64,000 nucleotides of DNA from Lachnospiraceae bacterium MD329 (GTDB lineage: Bacteria > Bacillota > Clostridia > UBA1381). Shown here one piece after another: positions 53,317-62,690 of this stretch. Numbering within the stretch: position 1 is the stretch's first letter; each line of letters starts with the position of its first letter. Both the position numbers and the translations under genes were made by a program. Location: contig VIQV01000022.1 in the NCBI GenBank assembly GCA_010206265.1, forward strand, positions 124,167 to 188,166. The letters are read 5' to 3'. The notes beneath the pieces are model-generated. The model was not told where the DNA came from and did no database searches. It was given only the letters and a program-made list of their open reading frames with translations.

Positions 53317-56300
53317 ATGAAAAAAATAATCGCGTCTTTATTGGCGGTAACAGCGTTGAGTTCCGGTATATCAGCGGTTTTTGCGTTTGAGCCACAGGGC
53401 ATACCGAATCAGAACGGATTTCTGTATGGGATTGACGCGTCTGAGCGTCAAATGGAGGAGCTTGACAGAGGTTTGTCTGTGGTACATACATCAGAGGGCA
53501 ACTATTTGTCGTGGAGATTGTTAGTAAATGAAGATACGGTATACGGTACGGCACAGAACAACGTAGTATTTGACATTTATAAAAACGGTCAGAAAATAGC
53601 ATCGGAAAGCTATTCAACCAACTATACAGACATTGGAGGAACCGTATCTGATAAGTACAGCGTTGCTGTATCAGGCGGAGAAAGGTGCGCGGAGGCTGCG
53701 CCGTATTCAAGCGGAAGCAATTACTTTGATATACAGCTTGACAGACCTGCCGCGCTTACGCTTGAAGATGGTACTGCATACGAATACAGCATTGGCGATA
53801 CCTCCTGCGGTGACTTGGACGGCGACGGTCAGTATGAGCTTGTCGTTAAATGGGACTGCAATCCTAAGGACAATTCGCAGGCAGGCTATACAGGCAACGT
53901 ATTGCTTGACGCCTACGATATGTATACAGGTAAGAAATTATGGCGTATAGACCTCGGTAAAAACATAAGAGCAGGCGCGCATTATACACAGTTCCTTGTA
54001 TATGATTTTGATATGGACGGAAAAGCGGAGGTTGCCTGTAAAACGGCTCCCGGTTCGAAGGACGGCAGGGGAGAATATGTTACAAAGGCAAGCTCGGTAA
54101 GCGAAATAAAAAACAAGACGAATGCCGACAATGAAGTAAGCTATGTAAACACGAGCGGTTATATAATTACAGGCGACGAGTATTTTACCGCCTTTAACGG
54201 TGAAACGGGAGCGGCTGTGGATACGATATATTTTCCCGTACAGCGTGTAAGCGCAGATGTGTGGGGTGACAGTCACGGTAACCGCTGTGACAGATATACG
54301 TCGAGCGTGGCATGGCTTGACGGCGAAAGACCGTATGCCGTATACTGGCGAGGATACTACCACGGCAGAAACGGCAGGCAAAGGCTCGGAACCTGCGGTA
54401 TCAGTTTGGAAAATGGCAAACTTAATGCAAAATATATTTTTGATACTGAAAAAGGACAGCCGGGTTACACAGCAGGGAATGAGAAATATGTCGGACAGGG
54501 TAATCATAATATGACAGTTGCTGACGTTGACAATGACGGTAAGGACGAGTACATAAGCGCAACATTATGTTTTGAGGTTGATGAAACAGGTACGCTTGTG
54601 CCGAAGTGGTTTAATAATCGTCAGCACGGCGACGCTCTTCATATAGGAAATTACGACCCGACAAACAGCGGATATGAATATTTTACGGTTCACGAGGATT
54701 ATCCGCATTTTGGAATGACCGTTATAAATCCCGAAACGGGAAACGAAGAGTTACACGTCCCTGCCGACAGGGATACGGGCAGAGGTATGATGGCTAATGT
54801 CGGTATGGGCGGTTATTATCAGATACGCTCTCTTGCAGGAACATATATTGCATACGGCAACGGAAGATTTGAAGAAGTCAATATCGGAATGGGTGAAAAT
54901 TTCCGTATATTCTGGGACGGGGATTTATATGACGAGTTGTTGAGCGGAACGAGTGTTTCGTCCTGGAACGGCGCGGGAATGAGTACAATTTTTAACGCGG
55001 ACGGCTGTTTAAGTGTAAACAGTACAAAAGCAAACCCTGCATTGCAGGCAGACTTGTTCGGCGACTGGCGTGAGGAGCTTGTTTATCCGCTGGAAGGCAA
55101 TAACGCTTTGCGCGTATTTACCACTGATATACCGACTGAATATAAAATGAAAACCCTTATGTCAGACAGTATGTACAGAAGCGGTGTGGCCTCGGAACAG
55201 ACGGCTTATAATCAGCCGCCGCATATCAGTATGTATCTTGACGACACTCTTATTAAAGGTGAACTGCAAAGCATTGAAATTACACATCTGCCTTTAAAAA
55301 CAGAATATATTGAGGGACAAATGCTTGACAGAACAGGTCTTGTTCTGATGGGTACATATGATAACGGACTTGTAAGCCGTATTCAAAGCTATGATGTAAG
55401 CGGATACGACCCTAAAAAGATTGGTGAGCAGACAATAACCGTAACGGCAGGCGGTCAGAGCACAGAATATACGGTTACAGTTAAAGAGGGAACTACGTAT
55501 TATACAGAGGATTTTGAAAATTACAACTTTGCACATATAACAATGGGCAGACAGGGACGTGAAAGTCAGTCACAGTCGCTCGGCAATCTTAAACTGGAAA
55601 TAGGAGCGCGTGGAAGCGGCGGCGACGGTACAAGCGGATATGTTATGGGTAAGGCGAATAATAATGTATTTTTGAGCGCGATAAGCGGCGGTGTGTCTAC
55701 TGTAAGACGCGGAGCGTCGTTTACATTCAGCCCTGAATGTTATCTTCCGCAGATTGACAATCTGGCGGACGGAAAAGAATTTGTGATTGATTTTGCCGCA
55801 AGATATAACAGTGTAAATTCAAGTATGCAGATATACGGAATAACCAATTCGGCTGAGGGAACATCGTCAAGATTTCCGTATGACCCGTATTTATCTGTTA
55901 ATCAGAATCCTGCTATACCGTTAAATGAGTGGGTGCATATAAAGATAAAGGTAAATAATAAGCTTAACGCAAATATAAGCATAACCAACTATGCGGGAGA
56001 AGAAGTATATAATAAGGATTTTAAAGCTGAGAAAAATATTGTTGAGAGATTTGCGTTTTACGCGCCAAATCAGCAGCTTGATATAGGTTATCTGTCGCTG
56101 TCGTCAACAGCGGAGCTTAAATCAATGGAGATAAAAACACTCCCGTCAAAATTAACGTATAACCCGGGTGACAAACTGGATTTATCGGGAATGGTTGTAA
56201 ACGGTATAAATACGGACGGTTCGGTAAGAACGATTGAAAATTATACTGTAAGCGGCTATAGTGAAACTAAAACAGGTACGCAGACCATAACAGTTAAATA

Positions 56301-58173
56301 TCTTGACAAGACTGCAAAATTCGATATTACAATGAATGACGTTGCAGTATCGGAGCTGTCTGCAAGCGGTTATAAATCTGAGTATATTGTCGGCGAAGAG
56401 CTTGACCTTACGAATATGATACTGACAGCGTCATACGGAAACGGCAATACAGCCGAGGTGACGGAATATGAAGTAAGCGGATTTGACGGAAGTAAGGAAG
56501 GAAAACAGACGGTTACAATATCTGCGCTGGGAAAAACAACGGATATAACAGTCAGCGTAAACAGCGCGCGTGTTTATTACGACGATAATTTTGACAGCTA
56601 TTCCGACGCTGATATAATAATGGGCAGACAGGGCACTGAGGCTAAGTCGCAGAGCTTAGGGCAGTTAAACCTAAGTATAACAGGAAACAAAAATGACAGA
56701 ACGAGCGGTTTTAGCGTAACAAATGACAGCAATAACGGATACCTGAACATACATTCGGGAAGATATGCAACTTCGGGCAGAGGCGCGTCATTTACGTTCA
56801 GCGAAAACTGCGCTGTTCCTGCATATGCGGATATAGAGGACGGCAGATACCTTGTTATGACATTTAATGCCTATTATGCTGACGATAATTCCAACATACA
56901 AATGTTCGGACTTACAACAAATGATACGTCAGGCGGCGGAAGTCCTATATATGACGAATATCTGTCTATTTCGAGGAATGATAAAATTCCTAAGGAACAG
57001 TGGCTTAAAATTACGGCGGCAATTGACAATAATAAAGAGGTAACGCTTATAATACGCGACGTGGACGGTAACCGTATCGACCAGAGGACTTTTACGGCGG
57101 CAAGCGATATGTTTGAAAAGTTCGGTTTTTACGGTGGTGTATCGACCGTAAGTATTGACAATTTAAAGGTATATGAGTCTACAAAACTTGAATCGCTGCA
57201 GGTAACACCACCGTTTAAAACAGAGTATTCTCTCGGAGAAGAGTTTAACCCTGCAGGAATGATTGTTACCGCAAACTATGCAACGGGCACAAGTGAAACG
57301 ATTACGATTGATAAGTATACAATATCAGGTTATAATCCTGACAAGTCAGGTACTCAGACGATTACAGTGCGTTACGGGGGAAGAACAGCGACATTTACAG
57401 TGAATGTCAGCAACGAGCGTAAATTTGAGGGTATAACAGTAACACCGCCTAAAAAACTTGAATATATAGAAGGACAGGAGCTTAATCTTGACGGTATAGA
57501 GGTTATTGCGTTTTACAGCGGCGGTGAGCAGATTACTGTTGATAATTATTCAGTGACAGGCTATGACAGGAATAAAATAGGAAAACAGACTATATATGTT
57601 ACATATAACGGACAGACAAAGTCCTTTGAAGTGACAGTAGTGCCTAAAACTCTTGTCAGAATTAAAGCGGAGCCGGTAAAAGAAACTTATAATATAGGTG
57701 AAGAGCTTGACATTGTAATAAAGGCATTTTATGACAACAATACAACAGAGGTTGTAACAGAATATACCGTGACAGGCTATGACCCGAATATGACGGGAGT
57801 TCAGACTGTTACTGTGACATATCAGAATAAGACGTGTACGTTTGAGGTTATTGTAAAACAGCAGGATATTGAAAATGATGAACCATATATTGAAGTTCTT
57901 TCAGAGCCTGAATTTAACGGCGGCAGTCTTTCGGGTACGGTTTCTGTGAGAACTCATAATATTAATGAAAGTTCAAAACTGATTTTGGCAGTGTATGACG
58001 ATAAGAATATTTTAAAAACAGTACAGGTAAAAGAGAATGATTTGTCAGGCGGTCAGGTTGATTTTGATGAATTGAATATAACGGATATGACTGATTATTC
58101 ATATGCGGTATTCGTATGGAATGATATGATAAGCTGTAAACCGCTTTGCGACGCATATAAGAGTGAAGATTAA
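53317..58173 (+). CDS. Secreted modular rhamnogalacturonan lyase (PL11)
   Basis: 1618 residues. Signal peptide 1-23 (LLAVTALSSGISAVFA). PL11 catalytic eight-bladed propeller at about 25-650 (SCGDLDGDGQYELVVKWDCN, YDFDMDGKAEVACKTAPGSK, DLFGDWREELVYP), with Asp-rich calcium loops. Then, in order: Big_3-like Ig domain (652-724), LamG-like domain (726-930), two Ig domains (931-1082), second LamG-like domain (1083-1290), three Ig domains (1291-1515), and a terminal F-x-W module (YAVFVWNDMISCKPL). The LamG pair share IxMGRQGxExxSQSLG and are clearly duplicated. It should cleave the rhamnogalacturonan I backbone outside the cell. No anchor motif is visible. Confidence 0.9.
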   Translation: MKKIIASLLAVTALSSGISAVFAFEPQGIPNQNGFLYGIDASERQMEELDRGLSVVHTSEGNYLSWRLLVNEDTVYGTAQNNVVFDIYKNGQKIASESYSTNYTDIGGTVSDKYSVAVSGGERCAEAAPYSSGSNYFDIQLDRPAALTLEDGTAYEYSIGDTSCGDLDGDGQYELVVKWDCNPKDNSQAGYTGNVLLDAYDMYTGKKLWRIDLGKNIRAGAHYTQFLVYDFDMDGKAEVACKTAPGSKDGRGEYVTKASSVSEIKNKTNADNEVSYVNTSGYIITGDEYFTAFNGETGAAVDTIYFPVQRVSADVWGDSHGNRCDRYTSSVAWLDGERPYAVYWRGYYHGRNGRQRLGTCGISLENGKLNAKYIFDTEKGQPGYTAGNEKYVGQGNHNMTVADVDNDGKDEYISATLCFEVDETGTLVPKWFNNRQHGDALHIGNYDPTNSGYEYFTVHEDYPHFGMTVINPETGNEELHVPADRDTGRGMMANVGMGGYYQIRSLAGTYIAYGNGRFEEVNIGMGENFRIFWDGDLYDELLSGTSVSSWNGAGMSTIFNADGCLSVNSTKANPALQADLFGDWREELVYPLEGNNALRVFTTDIPTEYKMKTLMSDSMYRSGVASEQTAYNQPPHISMYLDDTLIKGELQSIEITHLPLKTEYIEGQMLDRTGLVLMGTYDNGLVSRIQSYDVSGYDPKKIGEQTITVTAGGQSTEYTVTVKEGTTYYTEDFENYNFAHITMGRQGRESQSQSLGNLKLEIGARGSGGDGTSGYVMGKANNNVFLSAISGGVSTVRRGASFTFSPECYLPQIDNLADGKEFVIDFAARYNSVNSSMQIYGITNSAEGTSSRFPYDPYLSVNQNPAIPLNEWVHIKIKVNNKLNANISITNYAGEEVYNKDFKAEKNIVERFAFYAPNQQLDIGYLSLSSTAELKSMEIKTLPSKLTYNPGDKLDLSGMVVNGINTDGSVRTIENYTVSGYSETKTGTQTITVKYLDKTAKFDITMNDVAVSELSASGYKSEYIVGEELDLTNMILTASYGNGNTAEVTEYEVSGFDGSKEGKQTVTISALGKTTDITVSVNSARVYYDDNFDSYSDADIIMGRQGTEAKSQSLGQLNLSITGNKNDRTSGFSVTNDSNNGYLNIHSGRYATSGRGASFTFSENCAVPAYADIEDGRYLVMTFNAYYADDNSNIQMFGLTTNDTSGGGSPIYDEYLSISRNDKIPKEQWLKITAAIDNNKEVTLIIRDVDGNRIDQRTFTAASDMFEKFGFYGGVSTVSIDNLKVYESTKLESLQVTPPFKTEYSLGEEFNPAGMIVTANYATGTSETITIDKYTISGYNPDKSGTQTITVRYGGRTATFTVNVSNERKFEGITVTPPKKLEYIEGQELNLDGIEVIAFYSGGEQITVDNYSVTGYDRNKIGKQTIYVTYNGQTKSFEVTVVPKTLVRIKAEPVKETYNIGEELDIVIKAFYDNNTTEVVTEYTVTGYDPNMTGVQTVTVTYQNKTCTFEVIVKQQDIENDEPYIEVLSEPEFNGGSLSGTVSVRTHNINESSKLILAVYDDKNILKTVQVKENDLSGGQVDFDELNITDMTDYSYAVFVWNDMISCKPLCDAYKSED

Positions 58174-58174
58174 C

Positions 58175-58212
58175 AAAAAACATCAGGTTCATAAGTGAAC
58201 CTGATGTTTTTT
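58175..58212 (+). terminator. Terminator after the PL11 gene
   Basis: AAAAAACATCAGGTTCA/TGAACCTGATGTTTTTT, a 17-base perfect stem with a short loop. Confidence 0.95.
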
Positions 58213-58505
58213 ATTTGCCGAAATGTTTCAACAATGTAACAAATATAACATTTACATTTCGTTTCTGTGATTATTTGTATTGGTTTTGTAAAACAATATA
58301 TATTGTTTTGAAATATCAATTATGCTATAATAGGCTACAAGATGTAGAGATTGGAAATGATTACAAACACAACATATAGTATCAATACAGAGAATGTTTG
58401 CACGGAAAATGCGTCAAAACGGGAAAAATGCGTAAAGAAGTGCAGATTTTTTTCGGTCAATTATAGGGTATATATCGTAAAGAAAGAAAAGGGGATTTTG
58501 GAAAA
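58213..58505 (+). promoter_or_regulatory. nrdD upstream region with palindromic operator and long leader
   Basis: A 20-bp perfect palindrome AAAACAATAT/ATATTGTTTT lies at 58290-58309. The promoter is TTGTTT (58303-58308) and TATAAT (58326-58331), 17 bases apart, so the palindrome covers the -35. CTACA-AGA-TGTAG (58335-58347) lies at the start point. CGAAATGT/ACATTTCG (58219-58226/58254-58261) is a further repeat. A leader of about 165 bases follows with no recognised structure; the ribosome binding site is AAAGGGGA. Confidence 0.6.
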
Positions 58506-60632
58506 ATGAAGGTACAAAAGCGTGACGGACGTATTGTTAGCTACGAGGCGGATAAGATTACAGCCGCAATTAAAAAAGCTAACGTTGAGGTGACTGCATC
58601 GCAGAAAGCAAATGAGGAAATTATCATTGAGGCAATCGAAAATGTAGAAAAAACTACGGGCGACGTTATTCCCGTTGAAATGATACAGGATATTATAGAA
58701 AAAACGCTTGTAAGCAACAATAAATATGTTCTTGCAAAGAAGTATATGATTTACCGCTATCAGCGCAGTCTTTTGAGAAAGTCCAACACGACTGATGAAT
58801 CAATTCTAAAGCTTATCAGAAATGAAAATAAAGAGCTTGCGGAGGAAAACTCAAATAAGAATACGGCTCACGCGTCAACTCAGCGTGACTATATTGCCGG
58901 TGAGGTTTCGCGCGACGTTACAAAGCGTCTGCTACTGCCGGAGCATATTACAATGGCTCACGAAAACGGTGTGCTGCATTTCCACGACGCTGACTACTTC
59001 ATACAGCCTATATTCAACTGCTGTCTTATAAATATTCAGGATATGCTGGACAATGGTACTGTTATGAACGGTAAGCTGATTGAATCTCCGAAGAGCTTTC
59101 AGGTTGCCTGTACCGTTACGACTCAGATTATAGCCGCAGTTGCAAGTAATCAGTACGGCGGACAGTCTGTAAATGTGGCGCATTTGGGTAAGTATCTGAG
59201 AAAAAGCCGTGATAAGTTTATGAAAGAGGCTCAGGCTCGTTTTGGCGATACATTGAGTGACGAAGCTATACAGAATATTGTTAATATGCGCGTAGATGAC
59301 GAGCTGAAGTCCGGTGTGCAGACAATACAGTATCAGATTAACACGCTTATGACAACAAACGGTCAGTCGCCGTTTGTAACCCTGTTCCTTTACATAGAAG
59401 AGAATGACGAGTATATTGAAGAAAATGTAAGAATTATAGAAGAAATTTTACGCCAGCGTCTTGAGGGTATTAAGAATGAGCAGGGCGTATATGTAACTCC
59501 TGCATTTCCGAAACTTGTGTATGTTCTTGATGAAAATAACTGTTTAAAGGGCGGTAAGTACGATTATGTTACAAAGCTTGCTGTACAGTGCAGTGCAAAG
59601 AGAATGTATCCTGACTATATTTCGGCGAAGAAAATGCGTGAAAATTATGAGGGGAATGTGTTCGGACCTATGGGCTGCCGTTCGTTCCTTGCGCCGTGGA
59701 AGGACGAAAACGGCAATTATAAATGGGAAGGTCGTTTTAATCAGGGTGTTGTCAGCATAAACCTTCCGCAAATCGGAATTGTTGCGTCAGGTGATGAAGA
59801 AAAGTTCTGGACATTGTTTGATGAAAGACTTGATATTTGTTATGAGGCGCTTATGTGCCGACATAAGGCGCTTGAGGGCACGCTTTCGGACGTAAGCCCG
59901 ATACACTGGCAGTACGGAGCGATTGCGAGATTGAAGAAAGGTGAAACGATTGATAAATATCTGCACGGCGGTTATTCGTCAATATCGCTTGGTTACATAG
60001 GTCTTTATGAACTTACATATCTTATGACAGGGGAAAGCCAGACAGACGGCAAAGGCAAGGAATTTGCATTTAAGGTTATGAATCACCTTCGTGATAAGGT
60101 TCAGGAGTGGAAGGAAAAGACGGGGATAGGTTTTGCGCTTTACGGAACACCTGCTGAAACCCTGTGCTACCGCTTTGCGCGTATTGACCGCGAGAAATAC
60201 GGTGAAATAAAGAATGTAACGGATAAGGGTTACTATACAAACTCATATCATATAGACGTAAGAGAAAAAATCAACGCATTTAATAAATTTGATATTGAAA
60301 GCGAATTTCAAAATCTTTCGCTTGGCGGAGCTATTTCATATGTTGAAATACCGAATATGCAGAATAATCTGCCTGCGCTTGAAATGCTTGTAAAATATAT
60401 TTATGATAATATTCAGTACGGTGAATTTAACACAAAATCAGATTATTGTCAGGAATGTGGTTTTGACGGTGAAATAATGCTTAACGGTGATATGGAGTGG
60501 GAATGTCCGCAGTGTCATAATAAAGACCATAATAAATTAAACGTAACGCGCCGTACCTGCGGTTATCTCGGAGAAAATTTCTGGAACACGGGTAAGACGA
60601 AAGAAATAAAGAGCAGGGTTCTGCACTTATAA
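58506..60632 (+). CDS. nrdD: Anaerobic ribonucleoside-triphosphate reductase
   Basis: 708 residues. Makes dNTPs from NTPs with a glycyl radical, in the absence of oxygen. The N-terminal ATP-cone (KVQKRDGRIVSYEADKITAA) gives allosteric control. The C-terminal zinc pairs CQEC and CPQC precede the glycyl-radical loop RRTCGYLGENFW. Paired with the activase nrdG downstream; a hairpin (60640-60680) lies between them. Confidence 0.97.
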   Translation: MKVQKRDGRIVSYEADKITAAIKKANVEVTASQKANEEIIIEAIENVEKTTGDVIPVEMIQDIIEKTLVSNNKYVLAKKYMIYRYQRSLLRKSNTTDESILKLIRNENKELAEENSNKNTAHASTQRDYIAGEVSRDVTKRLLLPEHITMAHENGVLHFHDADYFIQPIFNCCLINIQDMLDNGTVMNGKLIESPKSFQVACTVTTQIIAAVASNQYGGQSVNVAHLGKYLRKSRDKFMKEAQARFGDTLSDEAIQNIVNMRVDDELKSGVQTIQYQINTLMTTNGQSPFVTLFLYIEENDEYIEENVRIIEEILRQRLEGIKNEQGVYVTPAFPKLVYVLDENNCLKGGKYDYVTKLAVQCSAKRMYPDYISAKKMRENYEGNVFGPMGCRSFLAPWKDENGNYKWEGRFNQGVVSINLPQIGIVASGDEEKFWTLFDERLDICYEALMCRHKALEGTLSDVSPIHWQYGAIARLKKGETIDKYLHGGYSSISLGYIGLYELTYLMTGESQTDGKGKEFAFKVMNHLRDKVQEWKEKTGIGFALYGTPAETLCYRFARIDREKYGEIKNVTDKGYYTNSYHIDVREKINAFNKFDIESEFQNLSLGGAISYVEIPNMQNNLPALEMLVKYIYDNIQYGEFNTKSDYCQECGFDGEIMLNGDMEWECPQCHNKDHNKLNVTRRTCGYLGENFWNTGKTKEIKSRVLHL

Positions 60633-60639
60633 GGAATAA

Positions 60640-60680
60640 AGGCTGAATAAGTTCTAATAATGGGATTTCGTTCAGCCTTA
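60640..60680 (+). terminator. Hairpin between nrdD and nrdG
   Basis: AAGGCTGAA (60640-60648)/TTCAGCCTT (60672-60680) with a 23-base loop, followed by AATTTTATG. It may attenuate or stabilise mRNA rather than terminate fully. Confidence 0.45.
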
Positions 60681-60710
60681 ATTTTATGAAAGGATATTCA
60701 GATTAGATAT

Positions 60711-61205
60711 ATGAATTATGCAGCAATAAAAACAACAGATGTGGCAAACGGTACGGGAGTTAGAGTATCGCTGTTTGTAAGCGGCTGCCGCAGACATTGC
60801 AAGGGTTGTTTCAACAGTGAAACGTGGGATTTTAATTTCGGTAATCTTTTTGATGATAAAGCAATGCAGGAAATTCTGACAGCGCTTGACCACGATTATA
60901 TTGAGGGTTTCAGTTTGCTTGGCGGCGAACCGTTCGAGCCTGAAAACAGGGAAGAAGTTAAACGTATATTAAATGAGGTGCGCGGCAGATTTCCGAATAA
61001 AACAATATGGTGTTATACGGGAAACCGATATGAAAACCTGATTGACGATGCAAGAGATATAATAGAATTGCTTGATGTTATGATAGACGGTGAATTTGTT
61101 GAAGAAAAGAAAAACCTTCGGCTTAAATTCCGCGGTTCGGAGAATCAGCGTATTATAGACGTAAAAAAATCACTTGAAAGCGGCTGCGTGATTGAAATGG
61201 AATAA
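60711..61205 (+). CDS. nrdG: Anaerobic ribonucleotide reductase activating protein
   Basis: 164 residues, a radical SAM enzyme that puts the glycyl radical on NrdD. The CxxxCxxC cluster motif is in SGCRRHCKGCFNSETW, followed by GFSLLGGEPFEPENR. An AAAGGATA ribosome binding site lies upstream. Ends before a bidirectional terminator. Confidence 0.95.
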   Translation: MNYAAIKTTDVANGTGVRVSLFVSGCRRHCKGCFNSETWDFNFGNLFDDKAMQEILTALDHDYIEGFSLLGGEPFEPENREEVKRILNEVRGRFPNKTIWCYTGNRYENLIDDARDIIELLDVMIDGEFVEEKKNLRLKFRGSENQRIIDVKKSLESGCVIEME

Positions 61206-61230
61206 AAAAGAGCCTTGCGGCTCTTTTTTT
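61204..61230. terminator. Bidirectional terminator
   Basis: AAAAAAGAGCC/GGCTCTTTTTT with a TTGC loop between the convergent nrdG and L,D-transpeptidase genes. Confidence 0.93.
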
Positions 61231-62567
61231 TATTCAGTAATATAAATTCTCGTTTTAAATGGAATCGTATTTGCAATCCAGTTTATATCCTGTGGGTGCA
61301 GACGTACACAGCCGTGTGAAATATTCACGCCTACGCGTCCGTCGTATTCGCCTCCGCCGTAGTAAAGCAGTGTGGAATGGAGTGCGTAACCATTGTGGAA
61401 ACGCAATACAGGCCCGACATAATAACCGTCGTAGTTCCACTGTGTGCGTTCTATGTACTCAAACTGTCCCGTGATTGTCGGGGTATTCCAAGCGCCGAGC
61501 GCACAGGGGAATTCTTTAAGCAGATTCCAGCGGTGTTGTGCGCCTTCATATACGCGAACTTTATATTCGTGCTTTGATACCCATACAAGATAATCAGTAC
61601 GGCTGCTTATACCGTCGCGGTTTACAGGGGTGCGGTTACGGTATTCCTGTATAATCGGTGATTCCCCTATAAGAATATCCATATAAGAACCATAGTCGGC
61701 AACCTCGACGAGCGAGTCAAAAGCTTCGGCAAGCGTTCTCATAGGCACAAATAATGCGCCTTCCATATATACTGTTTCGTGCGGAGCGTTAATGCCTTCT
61801 CCGAATATTGTAGTGTATATGTTGTTGGCATAAAATACTACTTCGTCTGTACCTACTGCACAGGCTACACTGTCATTTTCAGCATTGTAACGGACATCAA
61901 GCCCCATAGCCTCTCCGATAGCGCGGACAGGTATCATTGCTGTGCCTTCAACGATTCTGGCGTGAGGTGTTAAGTCTGTCAGCCACTTGCTGCCTGCATA
62001 TACGCGAATATCTTTATCGTAATGCGGATTTCCGTCAAGTACGGCGCCGTTGCACTGTGTGTATTCTCCGTTTTCGTTTATGTAACCGTATGTAGTGACT
62101 TCAAGCTCTCCGCCCTCTTCAACATATATGCCTGTTTCTTTATTTTTTAATGAACGGAGTCCTGAAACAAGTTTAATCTTAAATTTTTCGCCCATACGGT
62201 ATTCCGGAACATCAAATGTCATAGTAACGTACGGCGTATCCCAGCCGACATATCTGTGACCCTTTGCTAAAAGCTCACCGTCATCGCTGTAAAGCTCAAC
62301 GTCAGCATTTTTAGGTATTATATGTTTTTGCGGTATAACATCAATTGTCAGCACAAATTGTTTTGATAGTTCGTGCGGTGACGGTGTGGCTGTAGGTAAT
62401 GCTGTCGGTGATGGTGTGCTCTCAGGAAACGGCGAAACCTCGGGCGAGGCTGTCGCTTCCACTGTAGGAGTCGGTGAAACGTCAGGTGACGCAGTTGGCG
62501 CGGCAAAGGCGCTTATGCCGTTTGTTAATAAAAAAGCCGTAAGCAGTACGGCGGATAATTTTTTCAT
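61230..62567 (-). CDS. Secreted L,D-transpeptidase (YkuD) with copper-amine-oxidase-like domain
   Basis: 445 residues. Signal peptide 1-23 (LLTAFLLTNGISAFA). A Pro/Thr/Ser/Ala linker at about 25-70. A copper amine oxidase N-terminal-like (stalk) domain at about 190-290 (MIPVRAIGEAMGLDVRY, FVPMRTLAEAFDSL). The YkuD catalytic domain at 320-445 ends in HSTLLYYGG and the catalytic SHGCVRLHPQDINW. It should make 3-3 cross-links in peptidoglycan or attach proteins to the wall. RBS AAGGAGGA before the ATG. Confidence 0.92.
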   Translation of the reverse strand: MKKLSAVLLTAFLLTNGISAFAAPTASPDVSPTPTVEATASPEVSPFPESTPSPTALPTATPSPHELSKQFVLTIDVIPQKHIIPKNADVELYSDDGELLAKGHRYVGWDTPYVTMTFDVPEYRMGEKFKIKLVSGLRSLKNKETGIYVEEGGELEVTTYGYINENGEYTQCNGAVLDGNPHYDKDIRVYAGSKWLTDLTPHARIVEGTAMIPVRAIGEAMGLDVRYNAENDSVACAVGTDEVVFYANNIYTTIFGEGINAPHETVYMEGALFVPMRTLAEAFDSLVEVADYGSYMDILIGESPIIQEYRNRTPVNRDGISSRTDYLVWVSKHEYKVRVYEGAQHRWNLLKEFPCALGAWNTPTITGQFEYIERTQWNYDGYYVGPVLRFHNGYALHSTLLYYGGGEYDGRVGVNISHGCVRLHPQDINWIANTIPFKTRIYITE

Positions 62568-62600
62568 ATATAGTCCTCCTTAGGTGTAATTACTATAATA

Positions 62601-62629
62601 ATCATACCATATCAGGATATCAAAGTCAA
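62601..62629 (-). promoter_or_regulatory. Promoter of the L,D-transpeptidase gene
   Basis: Minus strand TTGACT (62629-62624) and TATGAT (62606-62601), 17 bases apart, with TGG before the -10. Confidence 0.8.
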
Positions 62630-62638
62630 TAAATCAAT

Positions 62639-62667
62639 TTGACTACATCATTATTTTATTATATAAT
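62639..62667 (+). promoter_or_regulatory. Promoter of the TauE-type gene
   Basis: TTGACT (62639-62644) and TATAAT (62662-62667), 17 bases apart. Divergent from the L,D-transpeptidase promoter. Confidence 0.8.
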
Positions 62668-62690
62668 TTAAAGGAAAGGTTGGGAGAAAT

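Noticed and set aside
58290-58309. Palindrome called directly as an NrdR box
   Set aside because: Phase and spacing of the paired sites do not match the usual 16-bp double box, so it is reported only as a palindrome.
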